Shown here one piece after another: positions 1 to 17,709 of a stretch of DNA of 64,000 nucleotides. Under the pieces are notes generated by a model. That model was not told where the DNA came from. It worked only from the letters and a program-made list of their open reading frames with translations, and ran no database searches. Both the position numbers and the translations under genes were made by a program. This stretch comes from Membranipora membranacea (taxonomy: Eukaryota > Bryozoa > Gymnolaemata > Cheilostomatida > Membraniporidae): positions 6,555,493 to 6,619,492 of the forward strand of contig OU612071.1 in assembly GCA_914767715.1 (NCBI GenBank). Reading direction: 5' to 3'. How positions within the stretch are numbered: the stretch's first letter is position 1; the number at the start of each line of letters is the position of its first letter.

Positions 1-1203
1 ATACCCCATTTGACTAGATTAAATCCCATGTAAAATATGTCTTTGTGCAGTATGCAAACACCAGACTTAATCCAGACACAAAACATATTAAAAATAGTTT
101 CGTTTCGGAATGATATGCGATATCAAATGGATAAAGGTTCAAACACTAGGCACAAAATTTGGAGCTTGAAAGTTGCTAATACTTTCATTGATTCTTGTTC
201 ATAACTCCATAAATTTAGCAATTAACAGGTTAGAAATCCAGCACGTTGCATCATGTTCAGCAAAGGTTAAAGGCGGATTTGATATTTCAGACGAAACAAT
301 AATTCTATCTAAGTATCATCATATTATGTGAGTTTTATGGTCAAATCCATCACAACACTGTAAATGGTCTGTAAATTCACAAGTATACATTTGAGTGACG
401 AAAAGAGGTTATTTAATTATTATACACATACTAAAAGTACATGGAATTTCAGTTGTGAATGTGTCATGTTTGAAAACCCTCTCAAAAACTGCCTTACCAG
501 CATAATATACATAATATCGACATGTCACTGTATTGCCTAAAGAATGTAAGGTTTTGTATCATCAAAACTGATTTTTCTCCTATGGCAAACACAACCTGTT
601 ATATGGCAGAACTCACAAAATTTTGGAAAATAATTGCTACTGGTTACACATAGTTAATTGATACAATAATTTTTGAATTTAGGTTTATTATAGTGAATGT
701 TCACATATCGAGCGGCAATCCGAGTCATCAACTCTTTAGCAGTTTCAAATTTAAAATACACCTGGTCAAAAAAATGTATAAAACTGAGAAGTGTATGGAA
801 TGATATTTCAGTTTCTCTTTATGAGAAAAACTAACCCATATATCGATTATATATTCCATTTTATTCTTCTGCAGTATAAGTCCTTAGGACTTGTAACCAG
901 AAAACAGAAATATTGACAAAATATGGTGTAAAATTGAAAGGACATGTAATTTTACTGTACAATCCCTTATGCTGTCATTTCTCCAATGATTGATAATCCA
1001 GAAATATGCATGAATATTTTTGTGCAATGGTCAAACAAACACAACACAAGCTATCATGACTTGGTGCAGTATAACATATTACACAACATGTATTTGATAC
1101 TATGAGCCAGAATATCGGACAATTCAATGCTATGTAATGAAATTGCAATTTTAATGCGATCCGGTTTTATATATATATATATATATATATATTGTTTTCT
1201 TAG
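1..1203. other. intron or 5' flank of the EGF-lectin gene
   Basis: No coding exon is recognisable on either strand. The sequence ends with a (TA)n run at about 1171-1191 and a splice acceptor at 1201-1203. Because the first visible exon starts with an acceptor and in phase 1, the upstream exons, including any signal peptide, must lie before this window or are not recognisable. Confidence 0.5.
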
Positions 1204-5773
<4,570 letters not shown>

Positions 5774-5774
5774 A

Positions 5775-6002
5775 CAGGGCCGTAGATTAGAAAAAATGGT
5801 AGGGGAGGCAAAAGTCTGAGGCATTTCTGAAGCATCACCAGTAAGCTTCTCCCCAAGCAGTTTAAGGCATATAAAAAGCAAATGGAAATCCAAAAGGAGC
5901 TGATTCTGACATGGATTATTCAATTATTGTGCTTTTAGGCCACTGTATTTAGTTTTCTAGGGGAGGCAGAGCACCCCTGCCTCCCTTAGAACTACGACCC
6001 TG
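5775..6002. mobile_element. short non-autonomous element with CAGGG termini
   Basis: The ends are inverted: CAGGGCCGTAGATTAGAA at the left, CAGGGTCGTAGTTCTAAG read from the right. CAGNG-type ends are typical of hAT-family MITEs. Inner sequence contains inverted GGGGAGGCA/GCCTCCC blocks and no ORF. TAGACA occurs at both junctions (5771-5776 and 6004-6009), overlapping the left terminus, rather than a clean 8-bp duplication. The element begins two bases after the lectin stop codon, so it lies in the 3' UTR. Confidence 0.6.
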
Positions 6003-7220
6003 ATAGACAATCAAGAGGAGAAATTGACTAACAAATCACTATGATAGATTGGCACATCTTTATTCCCTTTGATGACGTAGTATGTCTAATGATTTATTGC
6101 CTGAGTGCGGTTCAATGATATAAAATATTTGTTCCAATTGACACATTAAACTTCATGTCACCATTTTAATAACTTATTGCAGTTAATAGACACTTCCAAT
6201 GATTTTTGTTTTTTCGGACTGATATATAATCACTAGTTATTAATATATTATTATTAATATATTATTATATAAATAATACATATTAATATCAGTATATTAT
6301 TAATAATATAATACTATATTTATATATTATTAAAATCAATTATATTAATATATTAATCACTAATACTTGGTACGCTCACCAACTGTAAAAATACCGTAAT
6401 CATAATCATAACATTCGGTTGGATGCCATATTGTCTGACACTCATCAAAACGTCTGTTATCAAACTCTCAGTCCCAGTAGACTGTATTGGTAATTTATTA
6501 TTAGTTTTGACCATTTGGGAGTGTGGGACCCGAACACACAACACAAACACTCAGGTAAAGAATCTAAAGATTCATATACATATACATATTGCATTATGTG
6601 TTATAATCTTGTGTTATAATCATGTGTTATTTTCTATTATGGTGTGTGATATTCATCATTGTCACAATAAATTTGTCTTGTTATCTCACTGTTCAATGAC
6701 GATTGTATCGAACTCAGCCTGATAGAAAAAACTCATTTTCATTGCCTTTAAAGGATACCCGCAGACCAAACCATTCTATAGTCAGGTAAAGAGTACATCT
6801 GTATTCATTCAGCATTTCAATTCTCATGGTGTCCAATATTTTCACCCAAAGGGATCTAGTCACAGAGAGAAATGTCAAACAAGTTTCAACTTTGTGAGCA
6901 GAAGGTATATTGTCGCTGCATCAGTTAGCTCTCCTTGTACAAGTAGAACCCAACTCCTTTTTCTTGTGGTTTTTACTCTTTGATAACACATAGCACAATT
7001 GACTAAGCTAAACGTTGCTTTCTAGCCCTTATGACATCACACAGCCATAGGCATATGATCACAAATGAAAGAACTGAAGAAAATTGATAGAATTGACAAA
7101 TAATTTTGGAATCGTGTGCACCTACCAATAGACAGGACAACTCAAAATATGCACACACTTTTTAACAATCCAGTGGTGGAAAAAAACAATGCCCACTCAA
7201 ATTAAACTTCATCTCATTAT
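6003..7220. other. gene-poor spacer
   Basis: No supported exon. Contains an AT-rich TATTAATA stretch at about 6230-6355. Nothing else recognised. Confidence 0.5.
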
Positions 7221-7784
7221 ATTGCCAGGTTTTAGTCCAAGTGTAGTATGGGAACATTTTCAGCATTAAAACCTTAGCAATGGAACTTATCTTCACATTC
7301 CTTTTGCAGGCAGATATTCAGATAGTATGACTGGAAGCCAAACTGCACACAAAAAAGTGCAAGGAACCTCAGGAGAGCCCTAGGACCTTGATAACTTGAG
7401 AGATGTTACATTCTGTAGGCTTCGCCAGAAAAAGATAATATAAGATTTATTTCAAAACCCTCATAAACATACATACATACATACATACATACATACATAC
7501 ATACATACATACATACATACATACATACATACATACATACATACATACATACATTGCCAACTTTTAGTCCAAGTGTAGTATTGGAAAATTTTTAGCACTC
7601 AAACCTTAGCAATGGAACTTATATTCACATTCCTTTTGCAGGCAGATATTCAGATATTATGACTGGAAGCCAAACTGTCACCCAAAAAAGTGCAAGGAAC
7701 TTCAGGAGAGCCCTAGGACCTAGATAACTTGAGAGATGTAACATTCGCCAGAAAAAGATAAGATAAGATTTATTTCAAAGCCCT
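7221..7784. repeat. tandem duplication (about 230 bp x2) split by a (CATA)n microsatellite
   Basis: Copies at about 7221-7463 and 7552-7784 are near identical, starting ATTGCCA and ending in a GATTTATTTCAAA segment. Between them 7467-7554 is 22 units of a CATA tetranucleotide. The reverse strand of the unit end carries AATAAAT. No coding capacity. Confidence 0.85.
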
Positions 7785-9257
7785 CTACAGAAAGATTTTA
7801 AGAAATCGTTATGATGGAGTAGTTTGGTAATAATGATATGAATACAAGTCATGAAAGTAAAAATAAAATAGTGAGATGAACCATTGCAGACATTAAATGT
7901 AATTATGAAACGTATTTGATATAAAAGCTAATTCACATAATTAGTGGTTCGGCAGACAGGGGTGTATGTATGTCATCTCGCTCTTAGAGATGGTGTACAG
8001 GTATTGGGTGTTATAATGTCAAAGAGTGGATGGTCAATTCTGTTCATGATCTTGAGATAGTGGCTTCTGCTCAAGTCAGTTGAATGTGTCTCTATTGTCG
8101 GCAGCTAGAGCATCGGGACGGTTGCAGTAGGATAATAGTTGAGCCACTTATGATATGAGGCACTTGTTTGAAGTTACCATTACTTTAGAGCTTCAGTTCA
8201 TAACCTTTTAAAGTTGTCCAGTATCAGTCAGAGACCATCAGGGTCAGTCAGAGCGGAAATCATCAATAATTCGAACTAAATAAGCCCAGTTTTATTTTCA
8301 TTCAGAGAGAGGACAACTCTCATCAAATGAAAATTTCGACTATTAACTTGCCAATATGTTGCCACCAATCAGAATCAGCACATTTGCTAACTGTTGACAC
8401 CTTTCCAGCCTTTCATCACACAATGAAAGTTGTAAGCCTAAATCCTACTGAATTAGTCTCCTCAAGGAGACCTCTAGTGTGCGTTCCTAGAATCCACTCA
8501 GAGGATAATGTCTAGATCTGATGACTCCTGACACTTTGAGGTCAACCGTAACGATTTTATTAATGTTAAATTAAGTTCAATTCAGAATTGACAACACAAT
8601 TCGGAATACTGATAGACTTGACAACTCCGGATGTTTTTCAAGAAAAACTAGCAGTATTATCGATTTATAGCTTGAAATGTGGTAGAGCATGTTGTATCCA
8701 GCTTTAAGTTCTTTGTGTCTCAGAGAAGAACAAGATAAATTTTTAGAGATAATAATATGTTGGAGCCTAGCAACTTATCCTCCAAGTTATTTGACAACAA
8801 CACTGAAAGCCAATTTGTCACAATCAAAGGCTGAAACTGAATTATAAGGATGACAAGAGCACAAAAGACAAGTTCTAGCACGTTTTTAAAATAAGCTTCG
8901 GTTATATACATTAAAGCAGTCACAGGCCATTATAGTACAGCAAATGTAATCAATATGTTAATTACTAGCGTCAACATTAGCCTGCTCTAATTCTCTACAC
9001 ATCCAGCTACGGCCCACTTCCTCGTTACGGATAGTTTTAGATCAGGAAGTCAAAGAATGGCTGCATCAACAGACCCTAGGGTATAATGAACCCGTCATTC
9101 AAGTTATGTTATTTGAGGATATACCAGAAATGCATTGTCAATCATGACTCAATAATGGCTGGTGCAATAGCCCTATAATTTACTTGAATAATTACAGCAC
9201 TGTCATAACAGCAATTTGTTCGCTATAGAACCATAAGTGATGGGAAGTTACAGTGAC
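7785..9257. other. intergenic spacer
   Basis: Between the lectin gene and the tyrosinase 3' end. No recognisable gene, RNA or repeat structure; the open frames present are short and lack splice context or known motifs. Confidence 0.45.
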
Positions 9258-9263
9258 TTTATT
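9258..9263 (-). terminator. poly(A) signal AATAAA for the tyrosinase gene
   Basis: AATAAA on the minus strand about 190 bases beyond the tyrosinase stop codon; the first canonical hexamer noted there. Confidence 0.5.
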
Positions 9264-9451
9264 TCATCGAAATAGAACATAATAATATATAGGTTATCAA
9301 AAATAGTTTTCATTTCATGAGACAATTGCTGACAGGAAAAAAAACACTTCGGGATAATAATGGTGATATCAGCTTATGTACAAATAGAGTAACTCGCAGT
9401 CGGCTGCTAGTTAAATTATGTAAGTGTCCTTGACTTTCCAAGTGGATGAGC

Positions 9452-12400
9452 TTATGCTACGGCCTGTTGCTCCATTGCTCCTAAAAGCTCCTGCTCGCAA
9501 GATGTTATGAGATGAAAAGTTGGTTTGAAACTTCCCTTTCCAGCTGCAAAGACGACTGGTTCTCCCTGGACAACTCTTGTTTGGATAACCTTGCCAGTCT
9601 GAGGGTCCTTGCTGGCTATGATGATGACAACATTGGACAAGTCCTTAAGGTTAGGGAGGATGTGGTTGACTGCAAAGCACACTGCCATATTTGGATGTTG
9701 CATGCAGTTGCCGCAGACCTCTTGGCTCCATCTACTAAGAACACCTCTTTGACCAATGTAGTGAAGCTTGTCAGCCTTTTTGTAGAAGGCTTGCACTAAG
9801 AACGATCCGTCGACGCTGTTCTTGTTGATGTTCTTCACACTCAGGTAGTTTCTGACTCTGAATCTGTCTCGCCCAAGCTTGACAAACGCAGGCTCATCTT
9901 CACCTTTGTCAGTCAAGTTGTACTGCAGAGGAACGATTGGGGACTCAGGAGTAGCAGGAGCAAAATGGGTACTATCGAAAGACACAACCAGAGGCTTCTT
10001 GGCAGCTTGAACTGCATTCTCCAATTTTGGGACCACATCTTTCCAGGATTTGCCTTCAAGCTCAACAAACTTATGGGTGGTGGCGCTGGCTGACCATGTC
10101 TCTTGGTCAAGGGATCCAATCGAGTACTCATAGCCCAGTTTCTCAATATTGAAGCAGTCAGAGGATGTCATGAGTGCTCCTGTTGAAACATTGGTATAGG
10201 GGTGAAGGGCTGTCTGGAAGTTCAGCTGTTGCCCAGGAGTTTGATAAGGGGTCGGGCCTTGGCCAGCATTAGTCAAACCGGTGTCAGAAGATGACTCTTC
10301 AAGAGGAATACTGGTAGTGTGTCCCCATTTCTTCTGCCAGACCCAGAACATACGATCCACATTACAATGATGCATGAAGAAACATGGATCGAATGCAGCT
10401 GTTTCATTTTCACCCATGTCCCCATTGGCTCCACCAATCAAACCGAAATACATGATATTTCCATCATCATCAACCTTGACACTGCCATCCTCCTGAACAA
10501 AGGGCTGAGAAAAACCTCCAACAGACAGATGGATCTCATTGTGAGCCTGCTCCAGACAAAACTGGGAACCTGCAGATGAGGAAGTGTTGGAGAACTTGTT
10601 ATAGGAGGACACCTCTAGAGCTTTCTTGTACTCATCTGAGATGCTGTTGTAGGTGCCTATGTTGACTCCAACTCCCCCTTTAGTTAGCCAATAGCGAACA
10701 TTTGCAGCAAGCATTGTATCAGGATCTGTGTTGAGGCCATCGATATACTGATTGTGTTTATCAGCAGTATCTTTTGCAGCAGTAGGGTTTGATATACCGG
10801 AAAAGGGATAGCGAACAGTGGTATAGCCCTTGGGTTTGACATAATACTTAGCATTAGCATCATGATTGTCCGCTTTTGCGGGTCCAGTGATTGCTTCAGG
10901 AAGAGTGAAATTTAGCAAAGGGTTTGGAATGCCAGAGACACCATCAATAGTGATGGTTTTCTCTAAGAGAAGAGGGGGCAATCCAGAGGCCATGTTTGCC
11001 TCACTGGTCTGGTCCCAGTATGGCAACATGACATCACCGCCTGGTACTGCTGCCTGCAAGGACTGCTCCAACTTCAAACAATAGAATCTGTGCCATGTGG
11101 GGAAAAGAACGTTGCCGTGCTGGCAATAGCCATCCCATGCTGCGTTGCCTTCATAATTTGGCGGGATTTGATATGGAGGGACCTGTCGTTTCTTGTAAGG
11201 CATTCCATGGTAAGAGGCAATAGACCAGAAGGAAGAGGGATTGTCTGCAGGTAGTTCCTTCACTATCTTCAGAGCTTTCAGGAAGTCATTCTTCTTCTGT
11301 GAGTTCTCAGCAAGCTCAAGCTCTCTCAGTGACAAACGTGTTTTCACTCTACAAAATATCAGATATGGACTCAGCTATTCAGATTACCAATATTGAGGCA
11401 ATGATAAGGACACCACTGTGTTCATCAAAATTGTATGGCTATTCTCTTGTAATGGTTGTCCTCCCATTATAAAAGGTGAGACAACTTCAATATGAGTAAA
11501 CTTTTGCTTTGTTCGGTGACTGGAGGATGGAAAAAGCCTGTAAACTCTTGCAACAAGTTGTCCCTTCTTGAAATCGAGAAGAAAAGTATTTTATATCGTA
11601 GGATAAATTTGATTGGAACATATTTCTACCTAATTACAAAAGCTTTGGCGAGGGGTTTGTCAAATTTTGTCAAGACAGGCTAGTGTGAACTATATCTCAC
11701 CATCCACAAATTGAACAAATTAACTAGTGGTACAACTTTTTCTATGCTATACAAGAACAGAATCGCATTCAATATTCATTTTGGTATATCCGTAAGAAAA
11801 ATACGGAACTGCTAAGCCTGATGGAAACATTTAACAGACATAATGATTCAATATATTTTGTGATTGGAGATGTCTTAATGATATTTGGAAAAATCAGTCT
11901 ATGAGATGTCTGATACAGGAAACCATCAAACACTTAAATCTACTGTGTCAAGCTCACAACAACAAACAAAGTAGATGAGGAGTTGTTGCTCGGCAATGCA
12001 AAAATGCTATAAAGTTTGATCACATTGCCTGCATCCAAAGTTGCCCCATTCTTATCTGTAGAAATTAAGCCACTCAAATGCACAAAAACTGGATCCAACT
12101 TAATTAAATTAATAAGGTATATTTAACTTACCCAGTTGGTGGATTGATCGACATTGCGAATTTGGCAGCTGCCTTCTGTCTTCTTCTTTCTGCCCTTTCT
12201 TTATGCATTGCGACCACCGACCTTAACATAAAAAACAATCAAGGAATCTTAAGGTAATTCTGACAATTGTCTTTTATTTCCAAAGCGCTGAGAAGCTTTC
12301 GAGTGCTTTCATTCACCTTCAGTATTATCTGGCAAACTTCCAGAAATTAAAAGACTAGAATCATGTCAAAATCAATGTAAGAAATTCTAGTATGACTGTT

Positions 12401-13267
12401 GTAAGGTTGTCGAGAATACGTTACTGTGTTAGTAGTAATGTCTCAGTGTAAGATTTTCTATTCACAACTAAAAGCTCTTGTAATGACTGCTCTTTTGGGA
12501 AGAGACCAACAATATGTCCTGTAGCTTTACAACAGACTCTCCTGGGATATAATTTGATGCATTCTGTTAAAATGTTCTATCGGACTTGGTAGATAGAATG
12601 GGATGCATACACTAGTCTGAAAAGTGCTTGTCGTTCAGAAAGAAAAAAGCAGATTGGGCTGCCCCTAAAGAGGAGCGCAAGGTGCCCTTGATACTGATAC
12701 AGAGAATCTGATGCATTCTAGAAAACTAGAATACATCCTTGTTGTGGAGCCATGAAATTCCTCATATACTGGGTGTGCAGAAAAATCTCAACACCGAATC
12801 TGACACTAATCAGCCATTGCCATTGACACTTTTGACTAGGACAAATATGCCATGGAAAACTGTTAAAAGGTTTATACTGTTAATACTGGCCCGTCAATGA
12901 CAAACTGTGATTGCATTACAATCAGAATGTCATATGCATGGTAATTTTATTTCGCACAGAAAAAGCATTAACGCTGATGTAATTGACAGGGCCCTGAGAA
13001 ACAAATCTCTCAATGCACATAATTCAATATGACAACCAGATTGAGCCGATATCAGAAGAGTATAGCAGTCATTGAAGCACAAAATAGGGAGATGAATACT
13101 CACCTGCATAGAGAACACTCGACTCCCCTGGTGACCTCAGAATCCTTAGCCAAACATTTTACACAGAATATATGTCCAGGATGACACGGCAGCCTCTTCA
13201 GCTCATCATTCTCAAAGCAGAGAGAGCACTCGAGAAACTCTTCTTCTCTTTCAGTCGACTCGGCCAT
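9452..13267 (-). CDS. RING-finger / tyrosinase fusion protein (predicted, 716 aa)
   Basis: Three exons: 13267-13104 (RING), 12221-12132 and 11348-9452 (tyrosinase). Splice sites are TGCAG|gtgagt, ttaag|GTCGG, GG|gtaagt and ttgtag|AGTG; phases match and the joined frame has no stop. Residues 1-54 form a complete C3HC4 RING with ligands C14, C17, C28, H32, C35, C38, C51, C54. Residue 60 is an internal Met in exon 2 that could be the start of a plain 657-aa tyrosinase. The tyrosinase part resembles the fungal type: CuA histidines near 132 (YHG), 162 (CQH) and 171 (FPTWHR); a C-x-H pair at 160-162 like the thioether Cys-His of fungal enzymes; CuB HNEIH at 354-358 and FFMHHCNVDR near 409-418; a YEYSIG motif closing the core; then a C-terminal beta-rich domain with a CGNC motif. 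All copper ligands are present, so o-hydroxylation/oxidation of phenols is expected from family knowledge. There is no signal peptide, so a cytosolic location is inferred. Whether the RING exon is really spliced on needs transcripts. Confidence 0.75.
12222..13103 (-). other. first intron of the fusion gene, duplicated from the TRIM locus
   Basis: The whole intron is homologous to the first intron of the plus-strand TRIM gene (51242-52194). Shared blocks run from the gtgagtat donor to the ttaag acceptor. Any internal promoter for a stand-alone tyrosinase transcript would have to lie here. Confidence 0.75.
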
Positions 13268-13407
13268 TTCGATGTTTACTTGTTAAAACCCAACTGCTTG
13301 CTCTCTATGTCACAATGCAAACAAAACTGATAATATCCGCTTCAAAGTTCACATAAAAGGGGATTTCTCAGCTTGATGATGTTCATCAATCAAAATAGCA
13401 AGCCCTC

Positions 13408-13602
13408 ATGACATGTTTATGTTATATCCATCAACTTGGCATTGTGAACAGGCTGCGCCACAGTCAAGAATTTTGTATCTTTAATACTATGCGACATTAT
13501 AGCATTGAGCCAATGAAGCTTATTGATACTGGGCGTGTATTTCATCAACAAGTTGAAACTGTTTTTGGCATATTTCCAATTCATATATTTTGTAACAAGT
13601 GA
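13408..13602 (+). other. 64-codon repeated open frame, copy 1
   Basis: Starts MTCLCYIHQLG and ends GIFPIH-FCNK. Nearly the same frame is open at 14405-14599, 16686-16880 and 18817-19011; copies at about 18188 and (minus) 50646-50940 are disrupted. It has no recognisable domain. It lies about 140 bases upstream of the RING start on the opposite strand, so it may only be duplicated promoter-proximal DNA. Confidence 0.25.
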
Positions 13603-15200
13603 GCAACAGGATCTAGCTTACTCGATGGTAACATACTGCGGGTATTAACCTTGCTCTATCATTTCTTTTGTCTAGCACAATAGGAAACTTGTTGATACTG
13701 GGCGTGTATTTCATCAACAAGATGAAACTGTTTTTGGCATATTTCCAATTCATGATCCCAAATTTGTTAGCCCAGAGCTTCATGAAGTCGCCGAGCAGAC
13801 AGATTTAAATCGATTTGTGGTTTTATTTTTATTTTTAAGGCTCCACCTTTACTCCTTGCATACACGTCAATCAGCCAAACAGTAATTTACAGTCACAAAA
13901 CAGTCCTTTCAACTTTCAACTTAAATATTGTTTGTAAACATAAACCTTATTAGTACTGTGAAGCACAATAAAATGTTGTACGCGACAATCACCTGTCTGC
14001 ATTTATAAATGCATTTAGGCTGTGACACTATGGCATTCCTCTGAGATAAGCGTATTGCATAAACCTGATAACACCGCTTGCACTCTATGTCACAATGCAA
14101 ACAAAACTGATAATATCCGCTTCAAAATTCACATAAAAGGGGATTTCTCAGCTTGATATTAACCAAAATTGAGTGTAGCAAGCCGTTAATGAAGTACAAG
14201 GAAAACACTGATCAGACAACCGCCTGGCTGTTGGTATGAAAATTGAGTCATCAATCTAAAATTAGTCTGAGACATCTGACAGATAACACTGTTTATTCTT
14301 GGTGACACGTTGCAAATAAACGTGATATAACCGCATCAAACTTCACACAAAAGGGGATTTCTCAGCTTGATGATGTTCATCAATCAAAATAGCTATTAGC
14401 CCTCATGACATGTTTATGTTATATCCATCAACTTGGCAGTTTGAACAGGTTGCGCCATAGTCAAGAATTTGTTTTCATTAATACTATGCGACACTATAGC
14501 ATTGAGCCAAGGAAGCTTATTGATACTTGGCGTGTATTTCATCAACAAGTTGAAACTGTTTATGGCATATTTCCAATTCATACATTCTGTAACAAGTGAG
14601 CAATAGGATCTAGCTTACTCGATGATACCATACTGCGGGTATTAACCTTGCTCTATCATTTCTTTTGTCTAGCTCCAATTTTGAGCGGCAAAGATTACAA
14701 AATTATGAAGATATATAATTGGCTCCTATTCTTGTCTTTACAAGAAAATAGTCTTAAGAAAAATGTCTTTGTATAGAATAGATTGCGGGGTGGGGGGCAA
14801 ATCTCAAATAATCCAACACTAATAAAATTGTGGGATCATAGCTAGATTTTTAAGGCACCTGATCGGTTAGGGTCAACTTTTGACATCACTAATAGTGGAT
14901 AGCTGGGAAGAAGATACTCCCTACATTTGAGAGCACGTATAACTCCATGCAACGCTACTGGCTAGATGTTTTGATGCCACAACGCTCTTTTTAGATTTTT
15001 GAATGGTGGCGCTGCTTGGCAAAGCCCAGCTGTGTCAGCATGCATACAGAGGACAGCTTGTTGTTTGTCTACAATTCATATGTTTTGTTTTTAAAATGAC
15101 ATTCATTATTAACTTGCTCTCACTATCATAGATGCAAGAAATGCAATAGGATCTGAAAACTGCAGGACTTCCCTAACTCTCATTCTAAGGGGAATTCATA

Positions 15201-15515
15201 TTACTCTAGTTTTGATTTATAATCTTTGAATTTAATGAATTTGTGAAAAAAACAATAAATTATACCTGAATTCTTCTGATAACTTTGAGAAACACTGACA
15301 TAGATTTGGGTAGTTGGAATGAGTTGATATACAGCCTCCTGTTTTTGCTGAGTGTATACTGATGTAAGAACTTGTTTGGTAACCAACTGTAGTACTGTGA
15401 ACTGATCGCAGCAAAAATTTATGTTTAATTTCGGGTCAGACCACTGCAAACAAAAACTGAACCAGCCATAAACTGAAATGCTGAAAATGGATGCCGCCAG
15501 TAGGATGAAATACAT
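15201..15515 (-). CDS. secreted-type small ORF of unknown function (copy A, probably a fragment)
   Basis: A 104-codon frame begins with a hydrophobic leader (MYFILLAASIFSISVYG) like a signal peptide. Homologous copies are at 19590-20264 (longer, with a stop) and about 49216-49880 (decayed), all on the minus strand. Relative to the longer copy this one loses the downstream 100 or so codons and stops in unrelated sequence. The family was not recognised. It may be an exon of a larger gene that has been duplicated with the array. Confidence 0.35.
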   Translation of the reverse strand: MYFILLAASIFSISVYGWFSFCLQWSDPKLNINFCCDQFTVLQLVTKQVLTSVYTQQKQEAVYQLIPTTQIYVSVSQSYQKNSGIIYCFFHKFIKFKDYKSKLE

Positions 15516-16140
15516 GTGCAGATGATCCCAAAGTTATTAGCCTAGAGCTTCATAAAGTCGCCGAGCAGACAGATTTAAATCCATTTGTGGTTTATTTTTT
15601 TAATTTTAATTTTCAAACCTCCACCTTCAATCCTTGCATACACGTCAATCAGTCAAACAGTCATTTACTGTCATAAAACCGACCTTTCAACTTCAATATT
15701 GTTTGTAAACATAAACCTTATTAGATCATTGATATCGGCACACGGCCAAATCAAAAATGAGTTCAACATCGGATGAGGTGATTTATTCCATCAATTAAGC
15801 TAATAAACCATGATCACCGTGTATTACAGTACAACTCTGGAGTAATAATTGTGCTTAATGTACTTGTAGCTGAGAAGTTACTGGACCCGTATGAGAAACA
15901 GGATATGGCACAGTATTGTGTTCAGCAGTAAATGATCCCTAATATATCATCCAAATGGAAAAATTAATATATCGCCTTTAAATAGAGAAGGCCGATCATA
16001 TCTCATATTTCTCCTGTTATGGCTGTATATAATCACAGTGCAGTTGTGGCAGTGTGGCTGCTGGTCGATTGAGCCTTGGTTTGAATCTCAGCATAACTGC
16101 TTCTACAATCAATAAGGTGACATATTTAATCAAGCCCATG

Positions 16141-16202
16141 TCATTCTCAAAGCAGAGAGAGCACTCCAGAAATTCTTCTTCTCTTTCAGTAGACTCGGCC
16201 AT
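16141..16202 (-). pseudogene. truncated RING first exon, copy 2
   Basis: Matches the first 20 codons of the RING exon at 13267, through the first zinc-ligand pair (CSLC), then passes into unrelated sequence. The second half of the RING and the splice donor are missing. The following sequence contains a tRNA-like stretch with GGTTTGAATCTC. Confidence 0.7.
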
Positions 16203-17648
16203 TCTTTTCTTTATTATTCAAGTCTAACTGCAGGCTACTGTGAAGCACAATAAAATGGTGTACGTGACAATCACCTGTCCTCATTTATAAATGCAGATAG
16301 GCTGTGACACTATGGCATTCCTCGGAGAGAAGCCTATTGCATAAACCTGATAACACCGCTTGCTCTCTATGTCACAATGCAAACAAAACTGATAATAACC
16401 GCTTCAAAATTCGCATAAAAGGGGATTTCTCAGCTTGATATTAACCAAAATTGAATTTAGCAAGCCGTTAATGAAGTACAAGGAAATACTGATCAGACAA
16501 CCGCCTGGCTGTTGGTATGAAAATTGAGTCATCAATCTAAAATTAGTCTGAGACATCTGACTTATAACACTGTTTATTCTTGGTGACAAGTTGCAAATAA
16601 ATGTGATATAACCGCATCAAACTTCACACAAAAGGGGATTTCTCAGCTTGATAATGTTCATCAATCAAAATAGCTATTAGCCTTCATGACATGTTTATGT
16701 TATATCCATCAACTTGGCAGTGTGAACAGGTTGCGCCATAGTCAAGAATTTGTTTTCTTTAATACTATGCGACATTACAGCATTGAGCCAAGGAAGCTTA
16801 TTGATACTGGGCGTGTATTTCATCAACAAGTTGAAACTGTTTTTGGCATATTTCCAATTCATATATTTTGTAACAAGTGAGCAACAGGATCTAGCTTACT
16901 CGTTGATAACATGCTGTGGGTATTAACCTTGCTCTATCATTTCTTTTGTCTAGCACAATAGGAAACTTGTTGATACTGGGCGTGTATTTCATCAACAAGA
17001 TGAAAGTGTTTTTGGCATATTTCCAATTCATGATCCCAAATTTGTTAGCCTAGAGCTTCATAAAGTCGCCGAGCAGACAGATTTAAATCGATTTGTGGTT
17101 TTATTTTTATTTTTAAGGCTCCACCTTTACTCCTTGCATACACGTCAATCAGCCAAACAGTAATTTACAGTCATAAAACAGTCCGTTCAACTTTCAACTT
17201 AAATGTTGTTTGTAAACATAAACCTTATTAGTACATTGATATCGGCACAAGGCCAAATCAAAACATGAGTTCAACATGGATGAGGTGATTTATTCCATCA
17301 ATAAGGCTAATAAACCATAATCACCATGTATTACAGTGCTACTCTGGAGGAATAATTGTACTCAATGTACTTGTAGCTGAGAAGTTACTGGACCCGTATG
17401 AGAAACAGGATATGGCACAGTATTGTGTTCAGCAGTAAATGATCCCTAATATATCATCCAAATGGAAAAATTAATATATCGCCTTTAAACAGAGAAGGCC
17501 GATCATATCTCATATTTCTCTTGTTATGGCTGTATATAATCACAGTGCAGTTGTGGCAGTGTGGCTGCTGGTCGATTGAGCCTTGGTTTGAATATCAGCA
17601 TAACAGCTTCTACAATCAATAAGATGACATATTTAATCATGTCCATAT

Positions 17649-17709
17649 CGTTCTCAAAGCAGAAAGAGCACTCTAGAAATTCTTCTTCTCTTTCAGTAGA
17701 CTCGGCCAT
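17649..17709 (-). pseudogene. truncated RING first exon, copy 3
   Basis: Same truncation point as the copy at 16141-16202, so the pair arose by duplication of an already truncated unit. It reads CSFC instead of CSLC. Confidence 0.7.

Noticed and set aside
7467-7554. CRISPR-like regular repeat
   Set aside because: It is a plain CATA microsatellite without spacers; the genome is eukaryotic.
9512-11084. Open frames on the plus strand opposite the tyrosinase exon
   Set aside because: Shadows of the strongly coding minus strand; no motifs of their own.
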